DNA from: a virus
Direction: 5' to 3' (one strand)
Virus record (IMG/VR): IMGVR_UViG_3300028571_000041
Location: 1 to 46,295 of that record
Length of the DNA: 46,295 nt
The position numbers and the translations under genes are program-made. This document shows, in pieces, positions 28,001 through 35,240 of this stretch (position 1 is the first letter of the stretch; each line of letters begins with the position of its first letter). The notes beneath the pieces are model-generated. The model did no database searches and was not told where the DNA came from. It saw only the letters and a program-made list of their open reading frames with translations.

Positions 28001-28687
28001 TTAAAAGGTTATAATTTCAGTCATAGTAAAAATATCATTTTCAATGCAAAATGGTACATCCCTAATAGGCTCTTCTGTAGATAAATTAGCACAAAAATTA
28101 GTATATGCAGCAACCATTTTACTTGCAATCATAAAACTATTATGTGTAGTGCCTTTAAAACCACAAGGTAATACAGCAGCTTCTGAATCAGGAAATAAAG
28201 TTTCTTTGTACCTATCTACTTTATTTCTAGTAACTACATAAATGTAGAACTGCTCAGCAGTTAATCTACCATCAATTAAAATAGGCTCAATTCCCTCAGA
28301 AGCATACATATCCATATCTCTAGTAAATAGGTCAAACATAACCTGCCTAGCTGCCATGTTATCAAAACAGCTAAACATTACTTCACTAGTTGCAGTTTCA
28401 GGTGTTACTAATGCATTATTAGGACTTAATCTATCATAGCCACTAAAGGAATATACAACATCTGCAACAGCAGTTATTTTACTTTTACCTATATGTGGCA
28501 AACCAAATAGTTGATTTGATAAATTTATATCATCTACAGTATCATTGTCATAAATACTAATTGATGCTGGCTCTATCCTAGATAGAAGAAAGGTTACTAC
28601 AGAGCCTATACCCCCAGCCCCACCAACAGTAATGTTGTGGGACTGGGCTTTAGGTAACCACACAGCTTCTTTAAATCTGTCTGTCAT
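28001..28687 (-). CDS. ThiF/E1-like adenylating enzyme
   Basis: Rossmann-fold enzyme of the ThiF/MoeB/E1 family, expected to adenylate the C-terminus of a ubiquitin-like protein with ATP. Visible are the nucleotide-binding loop VGGAGGIGS (residues 21-29), the acidic strand end SIYDNDTVD (D47), the segment DDINLSNQLFGLPHIGKSK, and FDN (D109). A candidate active cysteine is C175 in VLPCGFKGTT. The Arg common in the NxxRQ position of MoeB/ThiF is replaced (NLSNQ), and there are no CxxC zinc pairs, which is common in small PRTRC-type or phage versions. At 228 aa it is the minimal adenylation domain. It overlaps the JAB gene by 1 nt (TAATG), the classic E1-JAB pairing. Confidence 0.85.
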   Translation of the reverse strand: MTDRFKEAVWLPKAQSHNITVGGAGGIGSVVTFLLSRIEPASISIYDNDTVDDINLSNQLFGLPHIGKSKITAVADVVYSFSGYDRLSPNNALVTPETATSEVMFSCFDNMAARQVMFDLFTRDMDMYASEGIEPILIDGRLTAEQFYIYVVTRNKVDRYKETLFPDSEAAVLPCGFKGTTHNSFMIASKMVAAYTNFCANLSTEEPIRDVPFCIENDIFTMTEIITF

Positions 28688-29814
28688 TAGTTATTTGATT
28701 TGTTAAAAAAATTATTCCAAGCAGCAGTATCATCATCTTCAGTTATATCAGTAAAGTAATCAGCTATAACTGTATAAATAAATTCAGCAGTACTACTTTT
28801 AACATCATAAGCAACTTCTAAACAATACTCCATTACATCAGTAAGAAAATCAGCTACAGTATTGTTATTTAATAATTGTCCTCTTTTAATAAAGAACACT
28901 TCTCTATAACATTCTTCAATCTTATCTTCAATATGAATAGCATAAGCATCTTGATCCATTCCATTAAACTTATCATCAATCTTAGTTAAGGCTTGCTCAA
29001 AACTACTAGTACTAGCATATAATGGATCTAAGAACATCAATTTACATAAAAATGAATTCATTTCTTTTTTAGTAAATGTGACTTTGTTATTAGCTACAAA
29101 TGGCTTATCATCAAATAATTTAGGCATTGGAGCTAAACTATGAGTAGGTTTCTTATTATAGTTATCTATATCATAATCATCTCCATAATTATTATAACTA
29201 CCATAATTATAAGTACCAGAATTATTGTAAGCTATATGACTTTCTTTAATAGCTTTTTCAGTCATACCTTGAAAGAAAGTATCAATTTCTATGATAATAT
29301 CTAGGTCTAGTGCTATTACATTAAAAGAAGATACCTCTTCTTCTTGATTATTATTTAGAGGTATCCAGTTGCCTTCAGAATCTTTATACTCTTTAGCATA
29401 TCTTTTTGATTTATTGTTAATAGGGTAAGCAGCTTTGGCTACCATTTCACCTTTGTTATTAACAATTAAAGAAATGCAAAAGTTAGAAAGCTTAGCATAC
29501 TCATTTAAAGTAGAAGTATCTGTTCCACTAAAAAATACTCCCATATTAACATGAGAGTGAATAATGCCCATTTTATAATCTTCTAGCTCTGGATTTTTAT
29601 CATAAGCATCAATTACTCTTTCATCTATTTCAAACTCAGTATAGGTAGGTTCACCTTTATGCATAGGCAAAATGTCTATAGCTCTAATGCTAAAGGTTTC
29701 AGGATTAATAGGATGACCTTCAGTTTTACAAAATACAAGACCAGACCATTCTACTGTATTAATTTTATGACATAAGTACCAAATTTTCGAAATTATCTCT
29801 GGAGAGATAAACAT
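28687..29814 (-). CDS. JAB/MPN (JAMM) metalloprotease, deubiquitinase-like
   Basis: Predicted zinc isopeptidase or processing protease for a ubiquitin-like protein. The full JAMM motif is present. Counting from ATG 29814: E22 in VEWSGLVF, H86 and H88 in IIHSHVNMG, S96 and D99 in FFSGTD, i.e. HxHx7SxxD. A C-terminal region of about 200 residues has an Asn/Tyr-rich low-complexity linker (NNSGTYNYGSYNNYGDDYD) and a helical acidic end not assigned to a family. I chose ATG 29814, which begins right at the JAB fold. ATG at 29943 would add 43 Gln/Ser-rich residues and overlap the E2-like gene by 179 nt. It is coupled to the E1-like gene. Confidence 0.85.
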   Translation of the reverse strand: MFISPEIISKIWYLCHKINTVEWSGLVFCKTEGHPINPETFSIRAIDILPMHKGEPTYTEFEIDERVIDAYDKNPELEDYKMGIIHSHVNMGVFFSGTDTSTLNEYAKLSNFCISLIVNNKGEMVAKAAYPINNKSKRYAKEYKDSEGNWIPLNNNQEEEVSSFNVIALDLDIIIEIDTFFQGMTEKAIKESHIAYNNSGTYNYGSYNNYGDDYDIDNYNKKPTHSLAPMPKLFDDKPFVANNKVTFTKKEMNSFLCKLMFLDPLYASTSSFEQALTKIDDKFNGMDQDAYAIHIEDKIEECYREVFFIKRGQLLNNNTVADFLTDVMEYCLEVAYDVKSSTAEFIYTVIADYFTDITEDDDTAAWNNFFNKSNN

Positions 29815-31129
29815 CTTCGGTTTGTACACTGGTGTGATAGGTTGAGAGTAACTCTTGTAATTTTGCCCTTGAGAAGGATAAGAGTTCTTTACTGCAGAAT
29901 TCTGTTGTGATTTCTGCTTGTTGTTCCATGATTGTTGCGTCATAATTTATGGGGTTGTTTCTAAATGTTTTGTATGTGATATTTGATAAAGCATTTCTTA
30001 AATTAACGTGAGCTTCCTGATAATCATATATTTCATTATTAACTGTTTGTATCTCACCATTAGAATCAAGAGTACCATAGTAGGTAGAATAAGGTGCTAG
30101 TGCTCTAGCTAAATCAGTTACATTTTGAATACTGACTTCTATATTACTACTTAAATTATTGTAGTTTAATAAAGGTTTAAATAAATCAGGATTTTCTTTA
30201 TAAGCAGCACAGAACTTATTAAAGTCATTTGTTATAGTTTGTGCTAAATCTAATGGTTCCCTACTTAGTACTGTAAAGTTTCTATTATTAATTGTAGATA
30301 AGTGAACATAAGGAGTACCTTCAAGAGATTCCCATTCTACAAAATTGTTTATTTGGTATAAAAATAAGTCAAATCTATCTGCATCAAAACCTTCCATAAA
30401 TTCAGATTTGAGTGCAGTTAAATCAGTACTACCTGTACAGAATGCTGACGCAGTAAACAAATTCTCTAAGTTTCTAGAGTTTAAGTGAGAATGCCTGTAA
30501 CCATTTTTTACATCATTAAAAGACATCTTAGCTCTAAAGCCTTCAAATCCTTTTAATAAGAAAGATTCATTAAAAGTTAACACACAATACAACTCTTCTA
30601 TTTCTCTACTTTCTTTTTTAGTATTAGTAATAGTTATATGTGGATACCTAATAAGTAATTCTAAATATCTACTTGAGCAAACTTGTAAATCATAATTTTC
30701 ACCATGAACTTCATCCAATATAGGTTTTAGCTTTGTTAGACCAAACTCTTTAAATTTAAGAGCATGTATAGTTTTTTGAAACTCACTCCATAAAGATTGT
30801 AAGTTGCTAAAATCAACTGGTTCATGTGATAATATAACATAAGCATCTGTATTATCTAGATCATAGCAGCCATCATTTTCATTTTGAATAGCTATTATGT
30901 TATTATTTCTAGGATTTACAATTACATTATAATCATTAAATAGCATATCTATATAACAAGTATTTACATAATAAAAATAATTATACATGCAAATACTAGA
31001 AGATATATAATTTGTATCAATAAGTTGGGTAGTGGGCCTAATCACTACATTTGGATAATGTTTAACTACTAATTCTGTAAATGAAGTTACATCAGTAAAA
31101 GTTGATAATATTCTTTCTAATTCTGTCAT
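29765..31129 (-). CDS. Candidate E2-like (ubiquitin-conjugating fold) protein, 454 aa
   Basis: The central part looks like an E2/RWD-like fold: a beta-meander (YPHITITNT, EELYCVLTF, FEGFRAKMSF), then GYRHSHLNSR (H213, H215), then FTASAFCTGSTDL with a single well-placed cysteine C231. This resembles the HPN...CLG active-site layout of E2 enzymes and the H...CxG layout of prokaryotic PRTRC-associated E2-like proteins. About 150 N-terminal and 170 C-terminal residues are unassigned. The call depends partly on context: the gene sits between a beta-grasp protein gene and JAB plus ThiF genes. It is not conclusive without a structure or profile search. Confidence 0.55.
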   Translation of the reverse strand: MTELERILSTFTDVTSFTELVVKHYPNVVIRPTTQLIDTNYISSSICMYNYFYYVNTCYIDMLFNDYNVIVNPRNNNIIAIQNENDGCYDLDNTDAYVILSHEPVDFSNLQSLWSEFQKTIHALKFKEFGLTKLKPILDEVHGENYDLQVCSSRYLELLIRYPHITITNTKKESREIEELYCVLTFNESFLLKGFEGFRAKMSFNDVKNGYRHSHLNSRNLENLFTASAFCTGSTDLTALKSEFMEGFDADRFDLFLYQINNFVEWESLEGTPYVHLSTINNRNFTVLSREPLDLAQTITNDFNKFCAAYKENPDLFKPLLNYNNLSSNIEVSIQNVTDLARALAPYSTYYGTLDSNGEIQTVNNEIYDYQEAHVNLRNALSNITYKTFRNNPINYDATIMEQQAEITTEFCSKELLSFSRAKLQELLSTYHTSVQTEDVYLSRDNFENLVLMS

Positions 31130-31143
31130 ATTTTAGTTATTAA

Positions 31144-31191
31144 GAAAAAAATAAGAAAGGGTGAGGTAATAAATACCCCACCCTATTCTTA
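31144..31191 (-). terminator. Rho-independent terminator after the ubiquitin-like gene
   Basis: On the minus strand, TAAGAATAGGGTGGGGTA pairs across a 5-nt loop with TACCTCACCCTTTCTTA (one bulge, one G-U), followed by a run of seven T. It separates the beta-grasp gene from the E2-like gene, so the former can be transcribed at a higher level than the genes behind it. Confidence 0.85.
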
Positions 31192-31211
31192 CATCATAGC
31201 AAAGCTACTAC

Positions 31212-31610
31212 TTAGGAAATGACTCCTTCAGCACGTAGTTGATCAAGATCATCTTCCTCATCTTCAGAAAGAGTAGTGTTACTAGCAACATTACCAGCTA
31301 ATACATCTTCAAAAAGATTCTGCAATTTAGTACGCAACTCTCTGATTTGAGAATCAGTGTAACGAGTACCATTGTCATTGCTGCCAGAAGCAATTTTCTT
31401 CATGCTCAAGATAACAGTAAAGTTATCTTCAGGAAGTTGAGCTTCTGGAGATTCCAAAGATACTCTGGTTTCACGAACAATAGCTTTCATATTTCCAATG
31501 TCAGAAATATGAGAAGATAAATCACTTTGAAGTTGACCCCAAGTGGTTGCAGCAGATTCTACACTTTTAGCACGATCTGATTGAGAAGAAATAACACGAA
31601 TTGTACGCAT
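31212..31610 (-). CDS. Candidate ubiquitin-like beta-grasp modifier protein (132 aa)
   Basis: The first 76 residues have a beta-grasp pattern: strand MRTIRVISS, ATTWGQLQSDL as the ThiS/ubiquitin-type TxxxLxxxL helix, strand KAIVRETRVSLE, then QLPEDNFTVILSMKKIASG, matching the LPxGDxxIxLxPxKxxSG ending of ThiS/PRTRC Ub-like proteins. G76 is followed by a 56-residue tail with one helix and an acidic end (SEDEEDDLD). If the tail is removed (for example by the JAB protease encoded downstream), a C-terminal Gly would be exposed. Arginine is mostly CGT here (seven CGT, two AGA seen), unlike the AGA-dominated neighbours, a sign of high expression. The gene lies 18 nt after the primase and has its own terminator. 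Confidence 0.6.
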   Translation of the reverse strand: MRTIRVISSQSDRAKSVESAATTWGQLQSDLSSHISDIGNMKAIVRETRVSLESPEAQLPEDNFTVILSMKKIASGSNDNGTRYTDSQIRELRTKLQNLFEDVLAGNVASNTTLSEDEEDDLDQLRAEGVIS

Positions 31611-31628
31611 AATTAAAAAATTAAAGGG

Positions 31629-32639
31629 TTAAAAAATTAGGGATTTAATTAAAAATTTGGATACTTCCTTTCCATGGTTTTTGACTAGGTCAGAAAAGTC
31701 TTTTGATTTATATTCATCGGGTATTTCTATTTGATTTAACTGAAACTTAGAAGCTAGCTCAATGCCATATTTTCTACCCCAGTTAACTTCTTTATTGAAG
31801 TCATTATCATATAGTAAATACACTTTATCAAACCTTTTCTTCAGCTCATTAACAATATGAGGCTTAGGATCAGTTGTTTCAGCTTGAAGAGATACAGAAG
31901 GAATATTAGTTAATTCTGTAATTGCCATAACATCTTTTAAAGATTTAGTGATTATGAGCTTTTCACCTCTCTTTGGCAGTTGTGTCCAACCTTGCCAAAC
32001 AGATTTATCAACATTTGATATAAATCTTAATTGTTTGTTATAGGGTTGATATATCTTATATGTATAGATTTCATCTTTGCTTTCTAGATAAGCATATGCA
32101 GGATTCTTTGAGTTATCTACAGGTATTATTAAGTCATTTAAGAAAATGAATTTACAACTAAAAACATTATACTTATTTAATGTAGATTTATTTATCCCAA
32201 ATTGCCCCCAGAAATGTATATCTCTTGGGGTGAATTCTTGCATTTTTATGCCTATATGTACTCTAGATTTGTCTTTGTAGTCAATGTCTTTGGGGATTTT
32301 AATTTTCTTTTTTCTGCCCACTATATCACTGTCAATAAGTCCAAAGTCATTAGCTACTTTTTGCAAAGCACCATAGTAATCTAATCCAAATAATCTAGAA
32401 ACAAATACAAAACAATCTCCTTTTTCTTTTGTAGCAAAATCCCTGAAAAGAAGTTTATCCAAGGTGGATGCATAAAACACACTAAAAGAAGCAATATCAT
32501 CCTCTCTAAGAGGACTGCATATAGCAGTATTGAGTTGCAATTTTGGTATGTAATATGCAAAGATTTGATACTCTGAAACTCTATTTAATATGAGTTCAGA
32601 TGATAATGTGTTATAGTCTAAAGAATTAAGATTAATCAT
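31629..32639 (-). CDS. DnaG-type primase with modified Toprim domain
   Basis: Synthesises RNA primers for replication together with the DnaB-like helicase. The N-terminal part resembles a CHC2 zinc-finger domain (ICSPLREDDIASFSVFY, then KEKGDCFVFVSRLFG), but most Cys/His ligands are missing. The Toprim core is seen as KLIITKSLKDVMAIT (about residue 228) and DKVYLLYDNDFN (DxD). In the first Toprim motif the usual catalytic Glu is replaced by Lys (TKSLKD), a variant I associate with phage primases of this type. Length 336 aa is short compared with bacterial DnaG because the helicase-interaction domain is absent. The start is ATG 32639, 4 nt from a terminator hairpin upstream. Confidence 0.8.
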   Translation of the reverse strand: MINLNSLDYNTLSSELILNRVSEYQIFAYYIPKLQLNTAICSPLREDDIASFSVFYASTLDKLLFRDFATKEKGDCFVFVSRLFGLDYYGALQKVANDFGLIDSDIVGRKKKIKIPKDIDYKDKSRVHIGIKMQEFTPRDIHFWGQFGINKSTLNKYNVFSCKFIFLNDLIIPVDNSKNPAYAYLESKDEIYTYKIYQPYNKQLRFISNVDKSVWQGWTQLPKRGEKLIITKSLKDVMAITELTNIPSVSLQAETTDPKPHIVNELKKRFDKVYLLYDNDFNKEVNWGRKYGIELASKFQLNQIEIPDEYKSKDFSDLVKNHGKEVSKFLIKSLIF

Positions 32640-32642
32640 AAT

Positions 32643-32676
32643 ATAATAAGGGGGATTGTTAGTCCCCCATTATTAC
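32643..32676 (-). terminator. Hairpin terminator between the possible SSB gene and primase
   Basis: On the minus strand AATAATGGGGGA, loop CTAACAA, TCCCCCTTATTAT forms an 11-12 bp stem. There is no long T run, but the flanking A/T gives a weak tail in both directions. It is probably a terminator or an mRNA 3'-end stabiliser. Confidence 0.6.
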
Positions 32677-32694
32677 AAAGTTACAATCTAATTT

Positions 32695-33267
32695 TTAGAT
32701 AATATCACTAGAAGCAGCAAAACTTCCAGCATTCATAGCTGGAGCATCTTCTTCTATTCTAGTCATCTGGTCAATATTATTGGCTTTCAGACGAGTATCA
32801 GACAGCAGCACACTTTCTGCTTCAATAAAAGGAACATAGCTTCTTACTTGTAGATACTTCTTAGGATACAAAGTAGTGCCATAGGTGCAATACACTCTAA
32901 CCATTACTGAAGAAATCTTAGGCTGGATTAACTGTAAGCAGCCATCAAGCAATTCTTTAGGTGAAGTAAAAGCAGGAAACTGATAAGTTTCACCCAAGAA
33001 ACAATGTACTAAATGCTTAAGAGCTTTACCTTGTTTTTCCAAGTCCTTAGCAAATGTATCTCTTGTAGAATCTAGATACCAAAAGGCCAAGTTAAGCTCA
33101 GCACCATTAGAATCTTTAAAGAATAGCTTATAGTCAGGAGCATTACCAGCTTCTGTCTTAGGCTCAATTCTATCAAGTTTAACATTTCTTACTACACCAG
33201 CTTGTCCACCATTAAAGATTTGAACATTGCTACCTCCATCAAAGGAATTGTCATTTAGATTAATCAT
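32695..33267 (-). CDS. Conserved phage protein, possible single-stranded DNA-binding protein
   Basis: 190 aa, mostly beta-rich by eye: NVQIFNGGQAGVVRNVKLDRIEP, APDYKLFFKDSNGAELNLAFWYL, SVMVRVYCTYGTTLYPKKYLQVRSY are split here only as strands of a likely OB or similar barrel. The C-terminal tail is flexible with an acidic patch (RIEEDAP) but lacks the DDDIPF-type SSB tip. It sits directly before the primase and behind the ATPase, where crAss-like phages commonly have an SSB. The SSB label is an inference from position and composition, not from a diagnostic motif. Confidence 0.5.
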   Translation of the reverse strand: MINLNDNSFDGGSNVQIFNGGQAGVVRNVKLDRIEPKTEAGNAPDYKLFFKDSNGAELNLAFWYLDSTRDTFAKDLEKQGKALKHLVHCFLGETYQFPAFTSPKELLDGCLQLIQPKISSVMVRVYCTYGTTLYPKKYLQVRSYVPFIEAESVLLSDTRLKANNIDQMTRIEEDAPAMNAGSFAASSDII

Positions 33268-33295
33268 ACTATTTATTTGTTTTTAGGGTTAATAC

Positions 33296-33607
33296 TTAGA
33301 TATTTGCAAAAGAATGCTGAGGAATACCAGCATGTTGAAGAGTTCCTAAATCTAGTTGTTCTTCAGGCTCACTGTAAACACAGTTGTCTTCAACAATCAT
33401 TTCAGGATCTACAAACTCAAAAGTAGGTTCACTTCTTTTGATGTTTCTGGCTTGAACTTTTCTATCTCTGAGTAAAGTTACAACATCATCACCACTGCAA
33501 TTTATGCGGTGAATATTGTTGATTTTCACCGCAATTTCATCAGCTGACATACAGTCCAGCACATACCAGATTTTCAAATCTCTAGTACTAATAGGAATTT
33601 GTTTCAT
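33296..33607 (-). CDS. Hypothetical protein (103 aa) with HTH-like segment
   Basis: Family not recognised. Residues 19-50 (MSADEIAVKINN...CSGDDVVTLLRDRKV) have the helix-turn-helix look of small DNA-binding proteins. The C-terminal half is acidic (DPEMIVEDN, SEPEEQLDLG). Its start (ATATG) lies 6 nt after the stop of the residual ATPase 3' end, so before the endonuclease insertion it was the gene directly after the ATPase. Confidence 0.65.
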   Translation of the reverse strand: MKQIPISTRDLKIWYVLDCMSADEIAVKINNIHRINCSGDDVVTLLRDRKVQARNIKRSEPTFEFVDPEMIVEDNCVYSEPEEQLDLGTLQHAGIPQHSFANI

Positions 33608-33612
33608 ATTTA

Positions 33613-33690
33613 TTAGTTATAATATTCATTAATTTTTGTGGACACAAGGGATAAATCATTAGGAATAGAAAGCTCATCAAACATTCCTAA
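33613..33690 (-). pseudogene. Displaced original 3' end of the ATPase gene
   Basis: A frame without a start codon reads MFDELSIPNDLSLVSTKINE then YYN and stop. It matches the last residues of the intact ATPase (LFEDLHIPNDLGYVSKKIGE then YYD and stop). The DNA is clearly similar too, including the trailing TAATAAAT. It lies immediately after the LAGLIDADG gene, whose last codons it overlaps by about 10 nt. It is best explained as the resident 3' end left behind when an endonuclease carrying a replacement 3' end inserted. Confidence 0.8.
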
Positions 33691-34384
33691 TTTTTTTTCT
33701 TTCTAATAAAATAGGCATTTTATTACTATTATTAAAATAAAGTTTATAGTATGTTTTATTATACTTTTTATTATAAACTTCTTTTTTAACAGGGTCTAAT
33801 TGTAAAGATATACATAACTCTTTTAAAGAATCTATAATACTTTCATTTTTTTGTGTAATACTTAATCTTTTAGAAGAAGATTTTGTACCATCTGTATCAA
33901 CTAGCCCTGCTATTAATTTATATTTATCAGTTTCTGGTAAAAAATGGACAAAACTAGGAATATGTTTATTATTTAATAAATTATGTTTTTTTAAAAATTG
34001 AGTAAATCTATTTGTATATTTCCTCTCTCCTAATGTAAATGTATATCCATTTAAATGTTTATGTTTACCAGAAATCACATGGAATACATTTGAAGAATTT
34101 TTAATACTTAAGTCATTACTTAAATCTTTTAAAGAACTATAACTATTTAAAAAAGTACCATTTTTATATACTTTCAACTCTCTAGTGTACTTAGCTTTAG
34201 TTCTAGGTTTTATCTTAACTCTTAAAGCTTTATTTGTTGGAGTTTTTGTAGATATAGAAATATCCATATCATAAGTACTAGCTACATTTTTTAAGTAATC
34301 AATAATATCACTATCCATAGTTGTAATTCTAAATTGGTCTGAATCTCCATCTCCTAACCAAAGTCCTAATAAATATAAATCCAT
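33677..34384 (-). CDS. LAGLIDADG homing endonuclease with internal NUMOD/IENR1-like repeat
   Basis: Site-specific DNA endonuclease that promotes its own spread. Two LAGLIDADG helices are present: LLGLWLGDGDS (about residues 5-15, active Asp in GDG) and KLIAGLVDTDGT (about residues 156-167). Between them LKVYKNGTFLNSYSSLKDLS ... ISGKHKHLNGYTFTL looks like a NUMOD1/IENR1 DNA-binding repeat. The motif style is that of intein endonucleases, but no protein-splicing blocks exist: the gene is free-standing and starts directly after the ATPase stop (TAATAAATG). It is followed by a second copy of the ATPase 3' end, so the ATPase gene was the homing target. Confidence 0.85.
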   Translation of the reverse strand: MDLYLLGLWLGDGDSDQFRITTMDSDIIDYLKNVASTYDMDISISTKTPTNKALRVKIKPRTKAKYTRELKVYKNGTFLNSYSSLKDLSNDLSIKNSSNVFHVISGKHKHLNGYTFTLGERKYTNRFTQFLKKHNLLNNKHIPSFVHFLPETDKYKLIAGLVDTDGTKSSSKRLSITQKNESIIDSLKELCISLQLDPVKKEVYNKKYNKTYYKLYFNNSNKMPILLERKKIRNV

Positions 34385-34387
34385 TTA

Positions 34388-35065
34388 TTAATCGTAATAT
34401 TCACCTATTTTTTTAGATACATATCCTAAATCATTAGGTATATGTAAATCTTCAAAAAGTCCTCTTGGACTTTTAGCAGTAGTCACACCATCAGTTTGAG
34501 TTACAAAATAATAGTGTGGTCTTTGGTCTTCTTCAATCCTTACTTCAGTAAATAGGACAATAGTAAATAAACCTTCTAGAGTAATTTTATCATCTAGAAG
34601 TTTACCGATTGTTTTAATTTTCCTTTTCTGATTGAAGTTTTCATTGGTACTTTCCTCATGATATAGTGCAAATACTATTAGGTCATCCCTAAGCTGACGA
34701 CCTGTATTTAATACATCAAAGGTGTTTTTCGCAATGTCTGTAAATTTGTCAAAGCCTCTTTCTTTAGCTTTAGCCATAAACTCAAAGGACATCAAATATT
34801 GAATATCATCCAAGATAATATGCTTAATTTCAGGTCTATTATCACTAATGAATTTCATAGCTGTGACAATAGTAGCTGAAGTGTCTGTGGATACATAATT
34901 AGCTCCTTCAGATAGCTTACCTTGGATGTACTTATTTTTCCATCCTTTAAATGGTAAAGGTTTGTTAGAAACATTGACAATTACTGTTTCTTTTGGGTCA
35001 AGGCCTTCAATAGAAGTGGATTTACCAGTTCCACTATGGCCTACAATACCTACGAGTGTACTCAT
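34388..35065 (-). CDS. P-loop ATPase (phage replication/recombination ATPase)
   Basis: RecA/AAA-like ATPase. Walker A is GHSGTGKST (residues 9-17) and Walker B HIILDDIQYL (D86, D87). Later strands (DLIVFALYHEES, FTIVLFTEV) fit a RecA-type core of 225 aa. It lies between the DnaB-like helicase/HTH genes and the SSB/primase region, so a replication or recombination role is likely; the exact role is unknown. The last 25 or so residues are probably donor-derived, because a diverged copy of the same 3' end remains downstream of the adjacent homing endonuclease gene. Confidence 0.8.
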   Translation of the reverse strand: MSTLVGIVGHSGTGKSTSIEGLDPKETVIVNVSNKPLPFKGWKNKYIQGKLSEGANYVSTDTSATIVTAMKFISDNRPEIKHIILDDIQYLMSFEFMAKAKERGFDKFTDIAKNTFDVLNTGRQLRDDLIVFALYHEESTNENFNQKRKIKTIGKLLDDKITLEGLFTIVLFTEVRIEEDQRPHYYFVTQTDGVTTAKSPRGLFEDLHIPNDLGYVSKKIGEYYD

Positions 35066-35078
35066 ATATTTGTTGAAT

Positions 35079-35240
35079 TTAGTTACGATAATTTCTTTTT
35101 AATCTCCAGATAAGGGACTTAACATATTCAATAGATACATTAAACCTTTCTATAACACTTTTATGTGTTGTAGTAGGCCCACCTCTTTCTATAAACTCAA
35201 CAATATCTTGTTCTAGGGTATTACGCTTTAACTTTTCCAT
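35079..35240 (-). CDS. Small HTH-like protein (53 aa)
   Basis: Short gene with ATG at 35240 and TAA at 35079, reading MEKLKRNTLEQDIVEFIERG then GPTTTHKSVIERFNVSIEYV, ending in LIWRLKRNYRN. The spacing of VIERFNVSIEYVKSLIWRLK is that of a helix-turn-helix, with a basic C-terminus. It overlaps the helicase 3' end by 20 nt and precedes the ATPase by 13 nt. The coding texture is good. Possibly a small regulator or DNA-binding accessory of replication. Confidence 0.7.
   Translation of the reverse strand: MEKLKRNTLEQDIVEFIERGGPTTTHKSVIERFNVSIEYVKSLIWRLKRNYRN

Noticed and set aside
33677-34384. Intein in the ATPase
   Set aside because: The LAGLIDADG motifs look intein-like, but the ATPase has a stop before it, there are no splicing-block residues, and an ATPase 3' end exists on both sides.
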